From: Caballeronia sordidicola
GTDB taxonomy: Bacteria > Pseudomonadota > Gammaproteobacteria > Burkholderiales > Burkholderiaceae
Length of the DNA: 64,000 bases
Direction of reading: 5' to 3'
Assembly: GCF_000729995.1 (NCBI RefSeq)
Contig: NZ_JNFG01000017.1
Location: 112,076 to 176,075, forward strand
Shown: positions 36,938-46,418 of the stretch, piece by piece
How the letters are laid out: each line of letters opens with the position of its first letter
How positions within the stretch are numbered: position 1 is the stretch's first letter
Program-made: the position numbers and the translations under genes
Notes under the pieces: model-generated
Told to the model about the DNA's origin: nothing
The model's database searches: none
What the model saw: the letters and a program-made list of their open reading frames with translations, nothing else

Positions 36938-38311
36938 TCAGTGCTTCACCTTCGCCCTCCCATCAAAATCCCTTCCGGCACGATGGATCGCGCAGGTCGC
37001 ATCGCGTTCTTTCTTCACTCCGTTGAAGACGATATTCAACAGCACCGCCGACACCGACGCCAGCAAGATCCCGCTATGAAGAATGGGTTCCAGCGCATGC
37101 GGTAACTGCGAGAAGAACTTCGGTGCGACGACCGGCACGAGACCCAGGCCAATACTCACCGCGACGATAAACAGGTTGTGGTGGTTCTTGACGAAATCGA
37201 CCTTCGACAGGACCTTGATCCCGTTCGCCGCGACCATGCCGAACATGACAATGCCCGCGCCGCCAAGCACGAACGGCGGCACCGACGCCACCACTTGCGC
37301 CATCTTCGGAAACAGCCCGAGCGCCACGAGGATCACGCCGCCGGTCGCACAAACGAAGCGGCTCTTCACACCCGTGACGCCGATCAGCCCGACGTTCTGC
37401 GAGAACGACGTATGCGGAAACGAGTTGAAGATCCCGCCAATCAGCGTGCCCAATCCGTCGACTCGCAGTCCGCGCACCAGCGCGTTCTGATCGACGGGAC
37501 GCTCGACCATGTCGCCGACGGCGAGGAACATGCCCGTCGATTCGATGAACGTGACGAACATGACGATGACCATCGTTGCAATGGAAAGCGGGTCGAAGTG
37601 CGGCAGGCCGAAGTGAAACGGCAGCACGATGCCGACCCACGGCGCGTTCGTCACGCCGTTGAGATCGACGCGTCCCAGCGACATAGCGATCCCGAACCCC
37701 GCCACAATGCCGAGCAACACCGAAATATTCGCGATAAACCCGCGTGCAAACTTGTTGATCATCAGGATCAGCGTGAGCACGACCAGCGCCAGCAGCAGGT
37801 AAACCGGATTGCCATACTCGGGGTTCCCGACACCCCCGGCTGCCCAGTTGATGCCCACGCCCATCAGCGACAAACCGATCACCGCGATGACCGTGCCGAC
37901 CACCACGGGCGGGAAAAAGCGCAGCAGCTTTCCGATCATCGGCGCGAGGAAAATCCCCACGATACCCGCTGCGATCGTCGCGCCGAATATGTCGAGAATG
38001 CCGAGCCCCGGATTCGTGCCGATGGCGACCATCGGACCGACGGCGGCGAATGTGCAGCCCATGATGACCGGCAAGCGGATGCCGAAGATCCAAAGGCCTA
38101 ACGTCTGGATAAGCGTTGCGACGCCGCACGAGAATAAATCGGCACTGATGAGAAACGCTATCTGGTCTTTCGGCAGCTTGAGCGCCGCGCCGAGAATCAG
38201 CGGGACCGCGACGGCGCCTGCGTACATGACGAGTACGTGCTGAATGCCGAGTGTAAGCAACTGGGCGGCGGGTAAGCGTTCGTCGCAGGGATGAACCGGG
38301 ATTGTTGCCAT
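36938..38311 (-). CDS. NCS2-family nucleobase:cation symporter (xanthine/urate permease-like)
   Basis: The 457-residue inner-membrane permease has about 14 hydrophobic segments. The N-terminal GIQHVLVMYAGAVAVPLILG, the central VTFIESTGMFLAVGDM (helix 8 with the essential acidic residue) and FNSFPHTSFSQNVGLIGVTGVKSR (helices 9-10, NAT motif region) mark the xanthine/uric acid branch of NCS2. The ATG at 38311 has GGAGAC upstream on its strand. It probably imports a purine base. No purine catabolic genes are adjacent. Confidence 0.92.
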   Translation of the reverse strand: MATIPVHPCDERLPAAQLLTLGIQHVLVMYAGAVAVPLILGAALKLPKDQIAFLISADLFSCGVATLIQTLGLWIFGIRLPVIMGCTFAAVGPMVAIGTNPGLGILDIFGATIAAGIVGIFLAPMIGKLLRFFPPVVVGTVIAVIGLSLMGVGINWAAGGVGNPEYGNPVYLLLALVVLTLILMINKFARGFIANISVLLGIVAGFGIAMSLGRVDLNGVTNAPWVGIVLPFHFGLPHFDPLSIATMVIVMFVTFIESTGMFLAVGDMVERPVDQNALVRGLRVDGLGTLIGGIFNSFPHTSFSQNVGLIGVTGVKSRFVCATGGVILVALGLFPKMAQVVASVPPFVLGGAGIVMFGMVAANGIKVLSKVDFVKNHHNLFIVAVSIGLGLVPVVAPKFFSQLPHALEPILHSGILLASVSAVLLNIVFNGVKKERDATCAIHRAGRDFDGRAKVKH

Positions 38312-38592
38312 GTTGTTTCTGTCTCCAAATTTTGATCCGAGCGTGCCCTCGAATTAGTGATTCAAGGTACGTGGCGCAAAAAGCGAGAACAAGTCGACGT
38401 TGGCGTATGGCCCCCTTAGCCGCGCTGATATGCCGCGAGTGCCTTAATATCGCGTCTGACGTGGTGAAGCCACGGCTGGCGGGCGAAGGACGATTTGCGT
38501 CGCGCTTGGCAGGGCGTCCACCTACGAGGCGTGGTTATGATGGTTATCTGCCCTCCCGCATAGTCTGTTTTCCTGAGGCGCGACGCGGGCAG

Positions 38593-38604
38593 CGGGTTAA
38601 CCCG
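38593..38604. promoter_or_regulatory. 12-bp palindrome upstream of the FGGY kinase gene
   Basis: CGGGTTAACCCG is perfectly self-complementary and lies 43 bp before the kinase start. AACCCGT recurs 10 bp downstream. No regulator gene is adjacent. The rest of the 335-bp gap between the divergent NCS2 and kinase genes shows nothing else I can name. Confidence 0.4.
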
Positions 38605-38646
38605 TCGCAACCCGTTTTTACCGCTTAACTTTTTCTGCGAATCTCC

Positions 38647-40077
38647 ATGCGATTTCTTGGCATCGATCTGGGCACGGCATCGCTGAAACTCGCTATCGTC
38701 GATGAAAACGGCCACGAACGCGCCTTCGCGAACGCCGCGTACACAGTCTCAACGCCCGTTCCCGGCTGGGCCGAAACGCCGGTGGAAACCTGGTGGAACG
38801 CACTGCGCGATGCAGCCGCGCGCTTGCCAGCCCATGAGCGCGAGCGGGTGAATGCAATCGGTTTCTCGGGGCAGATGCATGGCGTCGTAGTCACCGACGA
38901 AAACAACCAGGCGCTGCGCCCCGCGATGTTATGGCCCGATACCCGCGCGCTAGATTTGCTCGACGCCTGGCGCCCACCGCAACTGAATCCCGTCGCGCCC
39001 GGCATGGCAGGGCCGTTGCTGCGCTGGCTCGCGGCGAACGAGCCGGCGGTGATGAGCAAGACACGCTGGGCCTTGCAGCCGAAAGACTGGCTGCGAACGG
39101 CGTTGGGCGGCGAAGTTTGCACTGATCCGTCGGACGCGTGCGCCACCGCGCTTGCTGAACCTTCGGGCGTGTGGGACGACGCGTTGATCGCGGCAATCGG
39201 GCTGCGGCGCGAGTGGTTCGCGCCGCTCGCGCCATCGTATGCAGCGGCCGGCACGTTGAACGCGGAGGGTGCGAAACTGCTCGGTTTGCGGGCGGGAATA
39301 GTGCTGGCCGTGGGTGCGGGCGACACCGCTTGCGCCGCGCTCGGCAGCGGTCTTTTTGCCGATGGCGACGCGTTGCTGACTACCGGCAGCGGCGGCCAGA
39401 TCGTGGTGGAGTCTGCCGATCAGCCGGCCTCTGTCATCGGCCTGCACGCGTATCGTGCGGCGACTGACCAGTGGTATCGGATGGCTGCGATGCAGAACGT
39501 GGGCGTGGCGCTCGAAGCGGTGCGCGGCTGGCTCGGCTACACGAATTGGCCGAGCGCCTATGACGATGCGTTCGGTGCGTCTGCATCCACGCACGTGACG
39601 TTCTTGCCGTACGTGAGCGGTGAGCGTTCGCCGTGGATGAATCCATCGGCGAGGGCGGGTTGGCTCGGCCTCGGTCTTGGCGACACACGCGGCATGATGA
39701 TGCGCGCGGCCTTCGAAGGGGTGGCTTTTGCGCTGCGTGCCGGCCTCGACGCCATTCGTCTGAACGCCGGATCGTCGGCCGTGGTACGAACCCTGCGGCT
39801 TGCCGGAGGTGGCTCGATCGATTCGCGCTGGCGCCAGCTTCTGGCCGATGCGCTCGATGCGGACCTGCAAGCCGTCGATTGCCCGAACGCGGCGACGCGC
39901 GGCGCGGCGATCCTTGGCGGCATTGCGCTCGGGTCCTGGCACGCGGCGGATCTGGCGGCGCTGGCGCCATCGGCGACGCTGGTTGCATCGCCGCGCGGTG
40001 CAGATATCGCCCGGGATCTGGCGCTCCGTCATACGCGTTTCATCGATTTATACCAGCGTAACGCGAGCTGGTTTTGA
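38647..40077 (+). CDS. FGGY-family carbohydrate kinase (xylulokinase-like)
   Basis: ATP-dependent ketose or polyol kinase of 476 residues. FLGIDLGTASLKLAIVDENG is the N-terminal phosphate-binding strand. IGFSGQMHGVV (about 75-85) and PAMLWPDTRA are substrate-binding segments typical of xylulokinases, GDTACAALGSG is the central FGGY loop, and RLAGGGSIDSRWRQLLADAL lies in the C-terminal ATP site. It is one of two xylulokinase-like genes in this window, the other being at 54012. The AGE-family gene follows after 79 bp, so the ketose made by that enzyme is the likely substrate. Confidence 0.85.
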   Translation: MRFLGIDLGTASLKLAIVDENGHERAFANAAYTVSTPVPGWAETPVETWWNALRDAAARLPAHERERVNAIGFSGQMHGVVVTDENNQALRPAMLWPDTRALDLLDAWRPPQLNPVAPGMAGPLLRWLAANEPAVMSKTRWALQPKDWLRTALGGEVCTDPSDACATALAEPSGVWDDALIAAIGLRREWFAPLAPSYAAAGTLNAEGAKLLGLRAGIVLAVGAGDTACAALGSGLFADGDALLTTGSGGQIVVESADQPASVIGLHAYRAATDQWYRMAAMQNVGVALEAVRGWLGYTNWPSAYDDAFGASASTHVTFLPYVSGERSPWMNPSARAGWLGLGLGDTRGMMMRAAFEGVAFALRAGLDAIRLNAGSSAVVRTLRLAGGGSIDSRWRQLLADALDADLQAVDCPNAATRGAAILGGIALGSWHAADLAALAPSATLVASPRGADIARDLALRHTRFIDLYQRNASWF

Positions 40078-40156
40078 CGCACGTTTTCGACCTCCGCTTA
40101 CACTAGCGCACGCCCAAGCGAATCCACGAGACAGCACGAAAAGCCTCATACGAAAT

Positions 40157-41389
40157 ATGTCCGATACAACCACGTCCTTGCCTACCCATCCCGACTATCC
40201 CGACTTTCGCTCGCGTGAGTTCCTGCTCGATCACGCATTGCGGACCATGACCTTTTATCACCCGCATTGCATGGACCCGGCGGGCGGTTTTTATCATTTC
40301 TACAAGGACGACGGCACCCTCTACGACCGCAAGTCGCGGCATCTGGTGTCAAGCACGCGCTTCGTTTTCAACTACGCAATGGCGTACAAGCACTTTGGGC
40401 TCGATGAGTACCGCGGCGGCGTGCGTCATGGCATTGAATACCTGCGCGAGTTTCATCGTAATGCGCAGACCGGCGGTTATGCGTGGACGCTCAACGGTCG
40501 CGATGTCACCGACGCCACCAATCATTGCTACGGCCTCGCGTTCGTCGTGCTGGCCTATGCGAAGGCGCTGGAAGCAGGCTTCGAAGAAGCGCGCGGGTAT
40601 CTGGAAGAAACCTGGGACCTGATGGAAACACACTTCTGGGACGCGGCTAACGGCCTGTACAAAGACGAGGCCAGCGCGGACTGGGTGGTATCGGACTATC
40701 GCGGACAAAACGCCAACATGCATACCTGCGAAGCGATGCTGGCTGCATTTGAAGCATCGCAGGATGTGCGTTATCTGGACCGCGCTGCGCTGCTCGCGGA
40801 CAACATGGTGAATCGTCAGGCTGCGCTTGCCGGCGGGCTGGTCTGGGAGCACTACAAGCCGGACTGGTCGGTCGACTGGGAATACAACAAGGGCGACAAG
40901 ACCAACATCTTCCGGCCGTGGGGATTCCAGCCGGGCCATCAGACCGAATGGGCGAAGCTGCTGCTGATTCTGGACCGGCATCGTCCGGATCCATGGCACG
41001 TCACGCGCGCACGAGAACTGTTCGACCGAGCGCTGGATTTTTCGTGGGACCACGAGCACGGTGGGATGGTTTACGGCTTCGATATCAAAGGCGAGTTCTA
41101 CGACGAGGACAAGTATTTCTGGGTCCAGGCAGAGTCGCTGGCCGCCGCCGCGTTGCTCGCCGATCAAGCCGCGCACGCTGGTGATGCGGCCACTGCCACG
41201 CGTTACTGGAACGATTACGACCGTCTGTGGACGTATAGCTGGGATCATTTCGTCGATCACAAATGGGGCGCGTGGTACCGCATACTCGCCCGCGACAACA
41301 CGAAATACAGCAACGAGAAAAGCCCGGCCGGCAAGGTCGACTATCACACCATGGGCGCATGCTACGAAGTACTAAACGTCGTGTCTTAA
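40157..41389 (+). CDS. AGE-family sugar isomerase/epimerase (mannose isomerase-like)
   Basis: Cytoplasmic (alpha/alpha)6-barrel enzyme of 410 residues in the N-acylglucosamine 2-epimerase superfamily. Segments such as STRFVFNYAMAYKHFG (about 57-72), NANMHTCEAMLAAFEAS, FQPGHQTEWAKLLL (catalytic His, about 258-271) and KYFWVQAESLAAAALL (about 319-334) are characteristic of the D-mannose isomerase branch. Such enzymes interconvert D-mannose and D-fructose and often also D-lyxose and D-xylulose, which would feed the upstream kinase. ATG 40157 is chosen by homology; an upstream open frame overlaps the kinase gene. Confidence 0.82.
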   Translation: MSDTTTSLPTHPDYPDFRSREFLLDHALRTMTFYHPHCMDPAGGFYHFYKDDGTLYDRKSRHLVSSTRFVFNYAMAYKHFGLDEYRGGVRHGIEYLREFHRNAQTGGYAWTLNGRDVTDATNHCYGLAFVVLAYAKALEAGFEEARGYLEETWDLMETHFWDAANGLYKDEASADWVVSDYRGQNANMHTCEAMLAAFEASQDVRYLDRAALLADNMVNRQAALAGGLVWEHYKPDWSVDWEYNKGDKTNIFRPWGFQPGHQTEWAKLLLILDRHRPDPWHVTRARELFDRALDFSWDHEHGGMVYGFDIKGEFYDEDKYFWVQAESLAAAALLADQAAHAGDAATATRYWNDYDRLWTYSWDHFVDHKWGAWYRILARDNTKYSNEKSPAGKVDYHTMGACYEVLNVVS

Positions 41390-41451
41390 CGTAGTACGAC
41401 GCACAGCCTGCCTGCCCACTCTGAATCAACGAGCAACTAACGGAGCCAAAT

Positions 41452-42558
41452 ATGAAAACCAAAGCCGCCATTGCATGGGAAGCCGGAAAGCCGCTCACCA
41501 TCGAGGAAGTCGATCTCGAAGGACCGCGCGCCGGTGAAGTGTTGATCGAAGTGAAAGCGACCGGCATTTGTCACACCGACTATTACACGCTATCGGGCGC
41601 CGATCCGGAAGGCATCTTCCCGGCAATTCTCGGACATGAAGGCGCGGGCATTGTGGTCGATGTCGGCCCGGGCGTGGGCACGTTGAGGAAGGGCGATCAC
41701 GTCATTCCGCTCTATACGCCCGAGTGCCGGCAGTGCAAGTTCTGCCTGTCGCGCAAGACCAATTTGTGCCAGGCGATCCGTTCGACGCAAGGCCGTGGCC
41801 TGATGCCCGATGCAACGTCGCGGTTTTCCATCGACGGGAAGCCGTTGTTCCACTACATGGGTACATCGACGTTTTCGAACTACATCGTCGTGCCGGAAAT
41901 CGCAGTGGCGAAGGTGCGTGAAGATGCGCCCTTCGACAAGATTTGCTACATCGGCTGCGGCGTGACGACGGGCGTGGGCGCGGTCGTGTATTCGGCAAAG
42001 GTCGAGGCCGGTGCGAACGTCGTGGTGTTCGGGCTGGGCGGTATCGGCTTGAACGTCATCCAGGGCGCGAAGATGGTCGGGGCGGACAAGATCATCGGCG
42101 TCGACATCAACCCGCGTCGCGTGGAGCTTGCGAAGAAATTCGGCATGACGCACTTCATCAACCCGAACGAAGTTCCGAATGTGGTCGATCACATCGTGCA
42201 GTTGACCGATGGCGGCGCGGACTATTCGTTCGAATGTATCGGCAACACGAAGGTGATGCGCCAGGCGCTGGAATGTACGCATAAAGGCTGGGGCCAGTCG
42301 TTCATCATCGGCGTGGCGGCGGCGGGTGAGGAGATCAGCACGCGGCCGTTCCAACTGGTCACGGGCCGTGAATGGAAGGGCTCGGCGTTCGGCGGCGCAC
42401 GAGGACGTACCGACGTCCCGAAGATCGTGGACTGGTACATGGAAGGCAAGATCAATATCGATGATCTGATCACGCACACGCTGCCGCTGGAGCGCATCAA
42501 TGAAGGTTTCGATCTGATGAAGAAGGGCGAATCGATCCGCTCGGTGGTGTTGTACTGA
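41452..42558 (+). CDS. frmA: S-(hydroxymethyl)glutathione dehydrogenase / class III alcohol dehydrogenase
   Basis: Oxidises S-hydroxymethylglutathione, the spontaneous formaldehyde-glutathione adduct, to S-formylglutathione with NAD. The 368-residue Zn enzyme has [14 protein letters not shown] (catalytic Zn Cys, about 36-49), [15 protein letters not shown], and a structural Zn loop with Cys spacing [33 protein letters not shown] is the NAD-binding Rossmann loop. GGAG precedes the ATG. It is followed after 77 bp by the hydrolase that completes the pathway. No frmR-type repressor gene is adjacent. Confidence 0.95.
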   Translation: MKTKAAIAWEAGKPLTIEEVDLEGPRAGEVLIEVKATGICHTDYYTLSGADPEGIFPAILGHEGAGIVVDVGPGVGTLRKGDHVIPLYTPECRQCKFCLSRKTNLCQAIRSTQGRGLMPDATSRFSIDGKPLFHYMGTSTFSNYIVVPEIAVAKVREDAPFDKICYIGCGVTTGVGAVVYSAKVEAGANVVVFGLGGIGLNVIQGAKMVGADKIIGVDINPRRVELAKKFGMTHFINPNEVPNVVDHIVQLTDGGADYSFECIGNTKVMRQALECTHKGWGQSFIIGVAAAGEEISTRPFQLVTGREWKGSAFGGARGRTDVPKIVDWYMEGKINIDDLITHTLPLERINEGFDLMKKGESIRSVVLY

Positions 42559-42635
42559 GGTATTCGCGGAGCGCTAGCGGGTGGCGTGCCAAAGACGGCG
42601 CGCTGCCTCGGCGAAAAAATCGAAGGGATGAAGCA

Positions 42636-43481
42636 ATGCTAGAACTTGTGGAAGAACATCGGTGCTGGGGTGGCGTGCAGCGGACCTACAAACATGACTC
42701 GCAATCGATTGGCTTGCCGATGCGGTTTTCGGTGTTTTTACCAGCCGAAGCATCGACAGGGAAAGTGCCCGCGTTGTTCTATCTTGCGGGCCTGACTTGC
42801 ACAGAAGAGACCTTTCCGATCAAGGCCGGCGCGCAACGATATGCGGCCGAGCATGGCATCGCGCTGATCGCACCGGATACCAGCCCGCGCGGTGCGGGCG
42901 TGCCGAACGAAAGCGCGGCGTGGGACTTCGGCGTGGGTGCGGGATTTTACGTCGATGCCACGCAGGAACCGTGGGCGCGTAACTATCGGATGTACTCGTA
43001 TGTGACGCGGGATCTGCTCGTTGCGGTGCTTGCTGAATTGCCGGTGCGTGAAGATCGGCTGGGGATTTTCGGGCACTCGATGGGCGGTCACGGCGCACTG
43101 GTTCTCGCGTTGAAGAACCCCGACATTTATAAGTCGGTGTCGGCATTCGCGCCAATCGCCGCGCCTTCGCAATCGCCTTGGGGCGTGAAGGCGTTTTCGG
43201 GTTATCTCGGCGAGGATCGGGAAACGTGGAAGCAGTATGACGCGAGTGAGCTAGTGAAGAACGCAGCGTCGAAATTTGCAGCGGGGATTCTGATCGACCA
43301 GGGTCTCGCCGATAACTTCCTCGCGGCCCAGTTGCATCCGGAGCTATTCGAAGCGGCGGCGAAAGAGGTAGGGCAGGCGGTGACTGTACGGAGGCATGAC
43401 GGCTACGACCACGGGTATTACTTCATCTCGACGTTTATCGGCGAGCATATTGCGTTTCATGCACGCACGCTGTGTGCTTGA
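42636..43481 (+). CDS. fghA: S-formylglutathione hydrolase
   Basis: Hydrolyses S-formylglutathione to formate and glutathione. The 281-residue alpha/beta hydrolase of the esterase D family carries the family motif FYLAGLTCTEETF near residues 49-61. The nucleophile elbow is GHSMGGHGAL with Ser (about 149). DQGLADNFL holds the acid, and DGYDHGYYFISTF the catalytic His. It forms an operon with the dehydrogenase upstream and converges with the metal-transporter cluster. Confidence 0.95.
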   Translation: MLELVEEHRCWGGVQRTYKHDSQSIGLPMRFSVFLPAEASTGKVPALFYLAGLTCTEETFPIKAGAQRYAAEHGIALIAPDTSPRGAGVPNESAAWDFGVGAGFYVDATQEPWARNYRMYSYVTRDLLVAVLAELPVREDRLGIFGHSMGGHGALVLALKNPDIYKSVSAFAPIAAPSQSPWGVKAFSGYLGEDRETWKQYDASELVKNAASKFAAGILIDQGLADNFLAAQLHPELFEAAAKEVGQAVTVRRHDGYDHGYYFISTFIGEHIAFHARTLCA

Positions 43482-43488
43482 AAGTGGG

Positions 43489-43686
43489 TCAGGCGGAGGC
43501 GTGTGGTGCGCTTCCGCTTTCGATTATGATTTCATCGCCTGATTTCTCAGTCGGTTCTTTCCATCCCTCGAACGGATCACGGGTGCAGATCCCTTGATTG
43601 CGGTCTTCCGTGCTCAGGAAATCCTCGGGCACGTCCACGTGTTTAAGCAACGCAAAGAACTCATCCCAGTCAGCGTATTGATTCAT
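43489..43686 (-). CDS. Small protein resembling the C-terminal part of VapB-type antitoxins
   Basis: The 65-residue product begins MNQYADWDEFFALLKHVD and continues VPEDFLSTEDRNQ. This Trp-Asp-(x)-Phe-Phe...Val-Pro-(x)-Asp-Phe pattern resembles the toxin-binding tail of SpoVT/AbrB-type VapB antitoxins, but the DNA-binding N-terminal half is missing. Its ATG overlaps the permease stop (ATGA), so it is coupled to the metal-transporter operon, and no PIN-domain toxin lies nearby. It may be a remnant tail or a small protein with its own role. The resemblance is by eye only. Confidence 0.6.
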   Translation of the reverse strand: MNQYADWDEFFALLKHVDVPEDFLSTEDRNQGICTRDPFEGWKEPTEKSGDEIIIESGSAPHASA

Positions 43687-44465
43687 TTCCGTCCCAACAA
43701 ACTCAACCCATAAACCCCTGCCGCCAGGATCGTGATCCAGAAGCTGGTCGGCCAGTCGGTGTAATACGCCAGCGTCAATCCCAACCACGCCTGCACCAGC
43801 GCGAAAACCGCCGAGAGCAGCACGCCGGTCGATAGCCGCGTCGCTACGTTTTGCGCCGCCGCGGCCGGTCCCACCATCAGCGCGAAGACCAGCAAAACAC
43901 CCACTATCTGCGTCGATGCCGCCACCGCCAACGCCGTGATCGCAAGGAACAGGATGGACACGAGGCGCAGCGATACCCCTTTCGCCTCAGCCAGTTCCGG
44001 TTGCAGCGATGCGAACAGCAACGGCCGCATGATGATCGCGAGCGCGCCGAGGCTGACCACCGCGAGCCCGGCGAGCACCACCAGCGTTTCATGGTTCACG
44101 CCGAGCACATTGCCGAACAGCAGCGCGGTCGCCTGGCTGGCGTAGGCGGTAAAGAAGTGCAGGAACAGCAAGCCGAAGCCGAGCGACAACGTCAGGATCA
44201 CGCCGATAGCGACATCGCGTCCGGTCAGCTTTTCGCCGAGCGCGCCCATGCCGATACCCGCCGCAAGCGTGAAGCCGATCATGCCCCAGAGCGGCGACAT
44301 GCCGACCAGCACGGCGCCGGTCGCGCCGGTGAAACCTACGTGCGATAACGCGTGACCCGCAAAGGTCTGGCCGCGCAACACGAGGAAGTAGCCGACCACG
44401 CCCGCCAGCACCGCGACAATGCCCGACGCCGCGAAGGCGTTTTGCATGAACTCGTATTCAAACAT
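43683..44465 (-). CDS. znuB: Zinc/manganese-type ABC transporter permease (ABC-3 family)
   Basis: The 260-residue inner-membrane permease has about eight helices and belongs to the ZnuB/MntB family. MFEYEFMQNAFAASGIVAVL is the usual start, and FLVLRGQTFAGHALSHVGFTG is the conserved cytoplasmic region. A frame opening further upstream overlaps the ATPase gene and is unlikely to be used. Its start overlaps the ATPase stop by 8 nt, and its stop overlaps the next small gene. Confidence 0.9.
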   Translation of the reverse strand: MFEYEFMQNAFAASGIVAVLAGVVGYFLVLRGQTFAGHALSHVGFTGATGAVLVGMSPLWGMIGFTLAAGIGMGALGEKLTGRDVAIGVILTLSLGFGLLFLHFFTAYASQATALLFGNVLGVNHETLVVLAGLAVVSLGALAIIMRPLLFASLQPELAEAKGVSLRLVSILFLAITALAVAASTQIVGVLLVFALMVGPAAAAQNVATRLSTGVLLSAVFALVQAWLGLTLAYYTDWPTSFWITILAAGVYGLSLLGRK

Positions 44466-45414
44466 CGTGGGAATGCTTTCCGGTGTGGTGATGAGCGTGA
44501 CCGTGCGCGTGGCCGTGGTCGTGATCGTGGGAATGGCCTTCGGCGCCGTCTTCGTGCGCGTGGTCGAGCTTGTCGACTTCCACGTCACCAGCCATCACGA
44601 AGATGCGGCCGTTCACACGCATCACGTCAATCGGTGATCCATATAGCTGCGATAAAACCGGCTTCGTGATGACTTCATCGATCGTACCGAGCGCCGCGCG
44701 CCCATTGCCGAGATACAGCACACGGTCGATGGAGTTGAGCAGCGGATTGAGTTCGTGCGCGGAGAACAGCACGGTAATGCCGAGTTCACGCTGCACGCTT
44801 CGCACGAGATCGACTACGCCGGTTTGATGACGCGGATCGAGACTGATCAGGGGTTCATCGAGGAGCAGGAGTTTCGGGTCGCCGAGCAGGCATTGTGCAA
44901 GCAGCAAACGCTGACGTTCGCCGCCCGACAACTCGGACAATGGCCGCGTGGCGAGCGCTCGGCCGCCGACCAGATCGAGCACGCGATCGACATCGGCACG
45001 CGCTGCGGCGCTCGCGCGCGGCAGGCCCCAACGATGACCATCGGCGGCCATGGCGACAAAATCGCGGCCGCGCACATGTCGTCCGGCGAGACCGCTGCGC
45101 GTTTGCGGCATGTAGCCAATGGACGGATTGCCGCGTACGACCGGCGCACCGTTCACGCGAATCGCGCCCTTCGATAACGGCAGCAACCCCAGCATGGCAC
45201 GCATCAGCGTGGTCTTGCCGGCTCCGTTCGGACCCAGCACGCCGATAAACTCGCCCGCCGCGACACTGAAGCTGGCGTCCTTGAGAATCGATCGTCCGCC
45301 AAGTTCGAGCGCGACGTGCTCGACCTCCAGCGCGCCGGCTTTACCGCGCGTCGAACCCGCGTCCGGAACCGTCATTGCAACGCGCCCGAAAGCGCGAACA
45401 TCTTTGTGCCACAT
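44458..45414 (-). CDS. znuC: Zinc/manganese-type ABC transporter ATPase with His-rich tail
   Basis: Energises metal import. The roughly 318-residue ATPase carries Walker A GPNGAGKTTL, signature LSGGERQRL and Walker B LLLLDEPLISLDP. The last 36 residues contain 14 histidines mixed with Asp and Gly, a metal-binding tail not present in the core family. The start is uncertain: ATG 45414 lies 4 bp after the binding-protein stop, and ATG 45375 is an alternative. Confidence 0.88.
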   Translation of the reverse strand: MWHKDVRAFGRVAMTVPDAGSTRGKAGALEVEHVALELGGRSILKDASFSVAAGEFIGVLGPNGAGKTTLMRAMLGLLPLSKGAIRVNGAPVVRGNPSIGYMPQTRSGLAGRHVRGRDFVAMAADGHRWGLPRASAAARADVDRVLDLVGGRALATRPLSELSGGERQRLLLAQCLLGDPKLLLLDEPLISLDPRHQTGVVDLVRSVQRELGITVLFSAHELNPLLNSIDRVLYLGNGRAALGTIDEVITKPVLSQLYGSPIDVMRVNGRIFVMAGDVEVDKLDHAHEDGAEGHSHDHDHGHAHGHAHHHTGKHSHDV

Positions 45415-45418
45415 CCCA

Positions 45419-46315
45419 TCATTGTGTCTTTCCCTGCAGCGCAACCGACAACGCGTCGAGCTGCGACGTCATCCATGTCTGGAAGGTCTTGCCGGCGGGC
45501 AGCGTCTCGGTGACGCTGATGCTCGGCACGTGTGAATCGTGGGCCACTTTCAACATGCGCTTCGTGAGTGCTTCCGTCGCCTGGCTGTTATAGATCAGCA
45601 CGTGCACGCGACGCTCGCGCAGATCCTTTTCGAACGCAGCAATATCCGTTGCACTCGGCTCCGTATCGTTCATCGCGGCGAGCTGGAAGCGGTTGTTGCG
45701 CATGTCGAGCCCGATCGCATCCGACATATAACCGAACACCGGTTCCGTCGCCGTCACGGGTACGCCCTTGTATTGGCTCTTGAGCGCAGCGACCTTGTCG
45801 TCAATAGGTTTCACCGATGCCAGGAACGTCGCCAGACGCGCATCGTAGTCAGCCTCGTGCGCCGGATCCGCCTGCACCAGATAGTTTCTCACCGCTTTCG
45901 CCACCGTCGGCATGGTCGCCGGGTCGTACCAGAGATGCGGATTATCGCCGGATTTCCTGCCCATCAGTTGCGCCGCGACGATGGTCGTGCGCCCCTTGCC
46001 CTTCGATGCCGACAGCAGCTTGTCCATCCACGGATCGTAGTCGGCGCCGTTGTACACCACAAGCGTCGCATTCTGCAACGCGCGCGCGGTCTTCGGGCTG
46101 GCTTCGAAGAGATGCGGATCTTCGTCGGGGTTGCTCAGGATGCTCGTTACCTGGACATGATTGCCGCCGAGCTGGCGCACGACATCGCCATAGAAATTCT
46201 CGGCTGCGACCACCGGTACCACGCCCGTGGACGCCGTTTGCGCCGTGGCTGTGCTGCAGAAGCTCACCGATAAAAGGGCCGTGCAGGTCAGGATGGCGGC
46301 GGCAAGTTTGCTCAT
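45419..46315 (-). CDS. znuA: Metal ABC transporter substrate-binding protein (ZnuA/cluster A-I)
   Basis: Periplasmic binding protein of 298 residues with a signal peptide (MSKLAAAILTCTALLSVSF; cleavage after TATAQ). Likely metal ligands are His in DEDPHLFE and His in GDNPHLWYDP. At the third position, where ZnuA usually has His, the sequence reads TEPVFGYM with Glu. No His-rich loop is present. Zinc specificity is therefore not certain, and manganese or iron is possible. AGGAAAC precedes the ATG at 46315. It is first gene of the operon. Confidence 0.85.
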   Translation of the reverse strand: MSKLAAAILTCTALLSVSFCSTATAQTASTGVVPVVAAENFYGDVVRQLGGNHVQVTSILSNPDEDPHLFEASPKTARALQNATLVVYNGADYDPWMDKLLSASKGKGRTTIVAAQLMGRKSGDNPHLWYDPATMPTVAKAVRNYLVQADPAHEADYDARLATFLASVKPIDDKVAALKSQYKGVPVTATEPVFGYMSDAIGLDMRNNRFQLAAMNDTEPSATDIAAFEKDLRERRVHVLIYNSQATEALTKRMLKVAHDSHVPSISVTETLPAGKTFQTWMTSQLDALSVALQGKTQ

Positions 46316-46418
46316 GGTGTTTCCTGGAACGAGGGTGGATAGCGGCGGACGGTGTGCGTGGCGTTCTCGTTCTGCGTGCTCGCCGCAGAGGCAACGCGAC
46401 CGTTCGAATCGACGGCGA

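Noticed and set aside
43687..43788. Longer version of the small VapB-like ORF starting at 43788
   Set aside because: It would overlap the permease by over 100 bp. The ATG at 43686 in the ATGA overlap fits better.
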